Source: an uncultured Coriobacteriaceae bacterium
Lineage (GTDB): Bacteria; Actinomycetota; Coriobacteriia; Coriobacteriales; Eggerthellaceae
Assembly: GCA_900552585.1 (NCBI GenBank)
Contig: USAB01000080.1
Coordinates: 1-8,550 of the forward strand
Reading direction: 5' to 3'
DNA: 8,550 nt
Position 1 is the stretch's first letter. Each line of letters starts with the position of its first letter. This document shows, piece by piece, positions 5,158 through 8,550 of the stretch. Position numbers and translations under genes: made by a program. The notes beneath the pieces are model-generated. The model saw only the letters and a list, made by a program, of their open reading frames with translations. It had not been told where the DNA came from and ran no database searches.

Positions 5158-5598
5158 ATGATTTACACGCCGCTGACGAAGAAGGCGCTGGATATCTGCT
5201 ATCGGGCGCATGCCGGGCAGCGCGACCGGAGCGGGGCGCCGTACGTGTTCCATCCGTTCCATGTGGCCGAGCAGATGGATACGGAGGACGAGGTCTGCAC
5301 GGCGCTGCTCCACGACGTGGTGGAGGATTCCGCCATCACGTTGGACGACCTGCGCGCCGAGGGGTTCCCGGAGCGCATCGTGCATGCCGTGGGGCTGCTG
5401 ACGCATGACGAATCCGTGCCGTATCTGGATTACGTCCGCGGCATCCGGGGCAACGCGTTGGCCGAGAAGGTTAAGTTCGCGGACTTGGACCACAACAACG
5501 ATTTCACGCGGCTGGACAAGGTGACGGATACGGATAGGCGTCGGCGCGTGGAGAAGTACGAGCCGGCATACCGCATCCTGCGCGGCGAGATGAAGTAG
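5158..5598 (+). CDS. Small HD-domain phosphohydrolase, single-domain (p)ppGpp hydrolase (SAH/MESH1)-like
   Basis: 146 residues consisting only of an HD domain of the RelA/SpoT hydrolase type. The motif set corresponds to Rel hydrolase residues: basic QRDRSG (R22/R24), FHP with H32, LLHDVVED with H52, D53, E56 and D57, and KFADLDHN with D109 and N113. Metal ligands and the ED pair needed for 3'-pyrophosphate removal are thus all present, while the synthetase, TGS and ACT domains of full Rel are absent. This is the layout of small alarmone hydrolases; activity on (p)ppGpp or NADPH is inferred. The ATG at 5158 has GGAGG about six bases upstream; a GTG 13 codons earlier lacks a ribosome-binding site. 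It follows a 442-base gap, so it probably has its own promoter. Confidence 0.82.
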   Translation: MIYTPLTKKALDICYRAHAGQRDRSGAPYVFHPFHVAEQMDTEDEVCTALLHDVVEDSAITLDDLRAEGFPERIVHAVGLLTHDESVPYLDYVRGIRGNALAEKVKFADLDHNNDFTRLDKVTDTDRRRRVEKYEPAYRILRGEMK

Positions 5599-5654
5599 GC
5601 TGCCCGGCTGCCGGTTGCGGCTGCTTGGTCGAAGGGCGTGTCCGGGCACGGCGC

Positions 5655-5690
5655 AAGATGGAGACTTGTTGCTGCTTGCCCATCTTTCTT
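5655..5690 (+). terminator. Possible weak terminator after the HD gene
   Basis: AAGATGG (5655-5661) pairs with CCATCTT (5680-5686) around an 18-base loop, followed by TCTT. The loop is long and the stem AT-containing, so efficiency is doubtful. An alternative GCAAG/CTTGC pairing competes. Confidence 0.3.
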
Positions 5691-5699
5691 ACACATGCG

Positions 5700-5737
5700 G
5701 GTAAGACGGTTTACATTACCTCACTACGTTAGATACA
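5700..5737 (+). promoter_or_regulatory. Candidate promoter and operator for the MFS-CBS exporter
   Basis: TTTACA (5710-5715) is a 5/6 match to a -35 box, and GATACA (5732-5737) stands 16 bases later as a weak -10. TACATT (5712-5717) is another -10-like word whose -35 would be TACACA (5690-5695). An inverted repeat GGTAA (5700-5704)/TTACC (5716-5720) spans the -35 and could be an operator. A promoter must lie near here or upstream, because only 23 bases separate the second terminator from the exporter start. Confidence 0.4.
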
Positions 5738-5741
5738 GATC

Positions 5742-5776
5742 GAGCGGCGGAGTCTGCGGATGCCGCCGCTTCTTTT
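5742..5776 (+). terminator. Leader terminator T1 upstream of the exporter
   Basis: GCGGCGG (5744-5750) pairs perfectly with CCGCCGC (5763-5769); flanking A-T and G-U pairs lengthen the stem to nine. The loop has 12 bases and the 3' side continues as TTCTTTT. This is a textbook intrinsic terminator between the candidate promoter and the exporter ATG. It could also simply end transcripts from the HD gene 145 bases upstream. Confidence 0.72.
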
Positions 5777-5781
5777 CGGCG
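5764..5781 (+). promoter_or_regulatory. Candidate antiterminator hairpin competing with T1 and T2
   Basis: CGCCG (5764-5768), in the 3' arm of T1, is complementary to CGGCG (5777-5781), which overlaps the 5' arm of T2. The 5-bp stem encloses CTTCTTTT. Forming it would break both terminators at once. No ligand or leader peptide is recognised. Confidence 0.4.
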
Positions 5782-5801
5782 TTCAGGGGGACGCCATTTT
5801 T
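5778..5801 (+). terminator. Leader terminator T2 upstream of the exporter
   Basis: GGCGT (5778-5782) pairs with ACGCC (5791-5795) around the loop TCAGGGGG, followed by ATTTTT (5796-5801). It starts one base after the T1 tail. The loop plus closing A repeats the exporter's own ribosome-binding region (TCAGGGGGA at 5783-5791 and 5808-5816). Confidence 0.68.
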
Positions 5802-5824
5802 CGCATCTCAGGGGGAGTGGTTGT

Positions 5825-7759
5825 ATGGGTCTTACGAAACAGCAGATTATCACCGTCGCAGTACTGCTTTCGGGCACGTTCCTGGCGGTACTGAACATCA
5901 CGCTGCTTTCGCCGGCACTGCCGACGATCATGGCGGATATGGGCGTGGACGCCACCACGGTCCAGTGGTTGACGTCGGGCTATTCTCTGACGGAGGCGGT
6001 GATCATCCCGCTTTCGGCGTTCATCATGGGGCGGCTGTCCACCCGCAAGCTCTACATCGGCGGCATGGTGGTGTTCGCCTGCGGCAGCCTGATGGCGGCG
6101 CTTTCGCCGGCGTTCGGGTTCCTGCTGTTGGGGCGCGTGCTGCAGGCCGTCTGCACGGGCGCGGTCATGCCCATGGTGATGTCGCTCATCCTGCTCATCT
6201 TCCCGCGTGAGAAGCGCGGCGTGGGCATGGGCCTGGTCACGCTCATCGTGGGCTTCGCGCCCTCCATTGGCCCGTCGCTTTCCGGCCTGCTAGTGGATAG
6301 CGTGGGCTGGCGCATGATGTTCGTCATCGTGTTTGTGCTGACGCTCGTCATCATCGCGCTAGCGGCGGCGCTGCTGAAGAATCAGGGCGACTTCGAGCGC
6401 ACGTCGTTCGATGTGCCGTCCGTCATCCTGTCGTCGCTCGGCCTGGTCAGCCTGCTGTACGGCCTCTCCACGTTCGCGTCGTCCGCGAACCTTGTCGTGC
6501 CGCTTGCCATGATCGCGATCGGCGCCGTGCTTGTGGCGTTCTTCATGCGGCGCCAGCTGAAGCTGGAAAGCCCCATGCTGCGCGTGCAGGTGCTGGGCGT
6601 CCGGAACTTCCGCGTGGCCGTCACAATCATGTTCTGCATCCAGGCGGCCCTGGTGGGCACCGGCGTGCTGCTGCCGCTCTACATCCAGAACGTCTTGGGC
6701 GAGACGGCGCTGACCACCGGCCTGGTCATGCTACCCGGATCGCTGCTCGGCGCTGTTGTGGGCTACTTCGCCGGCCGCCTGTTCGATCGCTTCGGCGCGC
6801 GCCCGGTTGCGCTGACCGGCAGCGTGATCACGTTCTTGGGCGGCTTCGGGCTGCTCGCGTTCGCCACGGACTCTGCGATGGTCTTCATTGCGCTCGTGTT
6901 TTGCCTGCTGCAGATGGGCCTGCAGCTGACTATCACGCCGGCGAACACATGGGGCATGAACTCGTTGGATAATCGCGTCATCCAGCACGGAAACGCGCTC
7001 ATCAACACCATGAACCAGGTGGGCGGCTCGCTGGGTACGGCCATCCTGGTGTCTCTGTCTGCCGTGGGCGCCGGCATGGCGGTGAACGCCGGCGTAACGG
7101 GCGCCGGCGCCACGTTCGCGGGCATCCACCTGGCATTCGTCGTGACGGCGGCTCTTCTGTTCGCCATGTTCGTCGTGGTCTTGACGCAGGTGCGTGACCG
7201 CAAGGAGAAGGCGACGGCGGCGCAGCGCCGGGACCGCGAGGCGCAGATGGAGCGCATCGAGCGCACGGACGCCCAGGAGGGTGTGCTGACGCTGGTTGCC
7301 GAGGCCATGAACCCGGAGCCGTATTACGTGCTGGACACGGCGAACATCCGCGAGGTCACGAAGTGGCTTGCGAAATCCGAGACGAGCGGCGTGCCGGTGG
7401 TCTCCGCAGAGGACCATACGGTTGTGGGCTTCATCTCCGATGGCGACATCATGAATTACCTGGGCCGCCAGACAGGGCGCATGGCGGACGCCACCATGAA
7501 TGCGTTCTACCTGATGGACGATGAGGACTACCGCAAGCGCTTCCGCACCATGCTGGCTATGAATGTGATGAAGCTGGCCACGAAGAAGGTCATCTCCGTG
7601 TCGGAGGACATGGCGCTTGACCAGGCCACGCGCACGCTGGCGGACCGCCGCATCAAGAAGCTTCCCGTGGTGGACGACGACAACCGCCTGGTGGGCACGC
7701 TCAGTCGCCGCAACATCATCCAGAAGATCGCGGGCATGCTGGGCGACGACGCGGCATAG
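5825..7759 (+). CDS. DHA2-family (14-helix) MFS drug exporter with C-terminal CBS-pair domain
   Basis: 644 residues. The N-terminal part is a proton-driven multidrug-type exporter of the EmrB/QacA (DHA2) family in the inner membrane, with about 14 helices between residues 8 and 455. Motif A-like GRLSTRKLYI is at 69-78 and the antiporter motif C (GFAPSIGPSLSGLLV) begins at 143; DRFGARP at 321-327 is the second-half motif A. A charged, probably helical linker (about 456-485) leads to a cytoplasmic Bateman module: CBS1 about 490-548 and CBS2 about 578-638. Each retains the nucleotide-contact signature G-h-h-S-x-x-D/N: GFISDGD (G535, S538, D541) and GTLSRRN (G624, S627, N630). Ordinary DHA2 exporters stop near residue 460-530. 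GGGGGAG lies seven bases before the ATG. It is preceded by two tandem terminators and is convergent with elp3 with no clear terminator between. Adenine-nucleotide gating is inference; the export substrate is unknown. Confidence 0.9.
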   Translation: MGLTKQQIITVAVLLSGTFLAVLNITLLSPALPTIMADMGVDATTVQWLTSGYSLTEAVIIPLSAFIMGRLSTRKLYIGGMVVFACGSLMAALSPAFGFLLLGRVLQAVCTGAVMPMVMSLILLIFPREKRGVGMGLVTLIVGFAPSIGPSLSGLLVDSVGWRMMFVIVFVLTLVIIALAAALLKNQGDFERTSFDVPSVILSSLGLVSLLYGLSTFASSANLVVPLAMIAIGAVLVAFFMRRQLKLESPMLRVQVLGVRNFRVAVTIMFCIQAALVGTGVLLPLYIQNVLGETALTTGLVMLPGSLLGAVVGYFAGRLFDRFGARPVALTGSVITFLGGFGLLAFATDSAMVFIALVFCLLQMGLQLTITPANTWGMNSLDNRVIQHGNALINTMNQVGGSLGTAILVSLSAVGAGMAVNAGVTGAGATFAGIHLAFVVTAALLFAMFVVVLTQVRDRKEKATAAQRRDREAQMERIERTDAQEGVLTLVAEAMNPEPYYVLDTANIREVTKWLAKSETSGVPVVSAEDHTVVGFISDGDIMNYLGRQTGRMADATMNAFYLMDDEDYRKRFRTMLAMNVMKLATKKVISVSEDMALDQATRTLADRRIKKLPVVDDDNRLVGTLSRRNIIQKIAGMLGDDAA

Positions 7760-7787
7760 CGGTCGCTGCCCCGCGTGCGTCGGCCGG

Positions 7788-8550
7788 CTACAGTGGGCGC
7801 TGCTGGTACAGGCCGTTGTCGGCGAATCCCAGATGGCGGTAGTACTCGCGCGTGCCGATGCTGCTGATGACGTTCATGCGGCGGTACCCGGCCTGCGATG
7901 CCAGCGCGCAGGCGCGCTCAACAAGCGCCCGGCCCAGGCCGGTGTGCTGCGCGGCATGGCCGGCATCGCCGATGCCCGCCACCTTTCCGTAGACGTGCAC
8001 TTCGCGGATCATGGCCTCCCCGGGCGCCACGGGCAGCTCGTCGGCGTGGGCTGCCACGAACGCGGGGTCGGGAAGCGACAGGCGCAAGAATCCCGCAATG
8101 CGTCCGTCGGGCGCCGTCCATTGCAGGAAGCGCTCGTCCGTCGCGGAGGTGCGGTACGAATGGCACGTCAGCTGCAGCGCGGCGCGCTCGACGGAACCGG
8201 TGCCTATCTCGCGCGTGCGGATTTCCTGCACGCGCGCTCCCGTGGCGGCGCACGTTTCGGCGACGCGCCGGTCCACGGCCTGGCGCAGGTTGCCCTTCTT
8301 GTTGCCCGCCACGATGTCGCCGGCCGAGAAGTCGCGGATCATGCGCGACACGCGGATGAACGGGGGCGTGGCCAGCACGTCGGCGGCCAGCACGTCCAGC
8401 AGCTCCTCCTCCGTGTACGGGCGCCATTCGCCCGCCTCGTAGCGCGGCACCAGCTGCGAGCCGGCAACCAGCGCGCAGGGGTACAGCTTGATCTCGTCCG
8501 GCTGGTAGGGCTCCTCCGTCACGAAGCGGCGGTAGTCCGCCTTGTCCGCT
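7788..8550 (-). CDS. elp3: Elp3-type tRNA U34 carboxymethyl(amino)transferase, C-terminal part (start beyond right edge)
   Basis: 254 codons of the C-terminal part of a radical-SAM/GNAT enzyme of the Elp3 family, which adds an acetyl-derived carboxymethyl group to wobble uridine of tRNA. The visible part begins in the end of the catalytic core (DYRRF ... PDEIKLYPCAL), followed by the family's RVSRMIRDF and GNKKGNLRQ segments. A GNAT domain fills the C-terminus: IREVHVYG, then the acetyl-CoA loop QHTGLGRAL, and SIGTREYYRHLGF near the end. The radical-SAM Cys motif lies outside the window. The reading frame is open to the right edge; GTG at 8522 is internal, not a start. The gene is convergent with the MFS-CBS exporter, 28 bases apart. 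The family is certain; intactness is not. Confidence 0.92.
   Translation of the reverse strand, partial: ADKADYRRFVTEEPYQPDEIKLYPCALVAGSQLVPRYEAGEWRPYTEEELLDVLAADVLATPPFIRVSRMIRDFSAGDIVAGNKKGNLRQAVDRRVAETCAATGARVQEIRTREIGTGSVERAALQLTCHSYRTSATDERFLQWTAPDGRIAGFLRLSLPDPAFVAAHADELPVAPGEAMIREVHVYGKVAGIGDAGHAAQHTGLGRALVERACALASQAGYRRMNVISSIGTREYYRHLGFADNGLYQQRPL

Noticed and set aside
4746..5159. Minus-strand open frame of 137 codons in the tatD-HD spacer
   Set aside because: Considered seriously because no gene lies opposite. It has no clear ribosome-binding site, no recognisable domain, and it runs through both structured inverted repeats, whose long complementarity would be odd in coding DNA.
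5695..5824. Leader peptide starting at ATG 5695 or 5760 before the exporter
   Set aside because: Neither start has a ribosome-binding site, and both frames run on far into the exporter gene instead of ending in the leader, unlike an attenuation peptide.
7760..7787. Shared terminator between the exporter and elp3
   Set aside because: The 28-base gap shows no convincing stem and no T run in either direction.

Overview
The window looks like chromosomal DNA of a high-G+C actinobacterium. The gene content and protein style (ThrH-type phosphatase, bacterial Elp3, DHA2 transporter carrying CBS domains) fit Coriobacteriia/Eggerthellales best. That placement is inference, as no rRNA or marker gene is present. 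Nine protein genes cover most of the sequence. Two are cut by the window edges: thrH on the left loses its C-terminus and elp3 on the right loses its N-terminal radical-SAM core. I saw no tRNA, rRNA, CRISPR array, insertion sequence or phage gene.

Layout. Bases 1-414 (minus) hold thrH (phosphoserine phosphatase/homoserine phosphotransferase family), and 667-1623 (minus) hold a CorA-family Mg2+/divalent-cation channel. A 325-base divergent spacer (1624-1948) contains a good corA promoter and three separate palindromes, then comes a TetR/AcrR regulator (1949-2581, plus) closed by a strong intrinsic terminator. Convergent to it is thpR, an RNA 2',3'-cyclic phosphodiesterase (2624-3235, minus). 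Divergent from thpR is a two-gene unit: a chorismate mutase fused to an ACT-like domain (3336-3896) followed 9 bases later by tatD (3906-4715). A 442-base gene-free stretch (4716-5157) contains two adjacent, unusually good inverted repeats that could fold as RNA. Next come a small HD-type alarmone-hydrolase-like gene (5158-5598), a 226-base leader region, a 14-helix DHA2 drug-type exporter with a C-terminal pair of CBS domains (5825-7759), and convergent elp3 (7788-8550, minus).

Most genes are housekeeping functions: amino-acid metabolism, Mg2+ uptake, RNA and tRNA processing or modification, and DNA repair. The unusual part is 4716-7759. The exporter has an intracellular CBS pair in which both nucleotide-binding signatures are intact. 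Its leader holds two back-to-back intrinsic terminators whose facing arms can pair with each other to form a competing antiterminator, and its Shine-Dalgarno region is duplicated in the loop of the second terminator. Together these suggest an efflux pump controlled during transcription and gated after translation by a nucleotide. A small (p)ppGpp-hydrolase-like gene lies immediately upstream. A functional link between the two is speculation.
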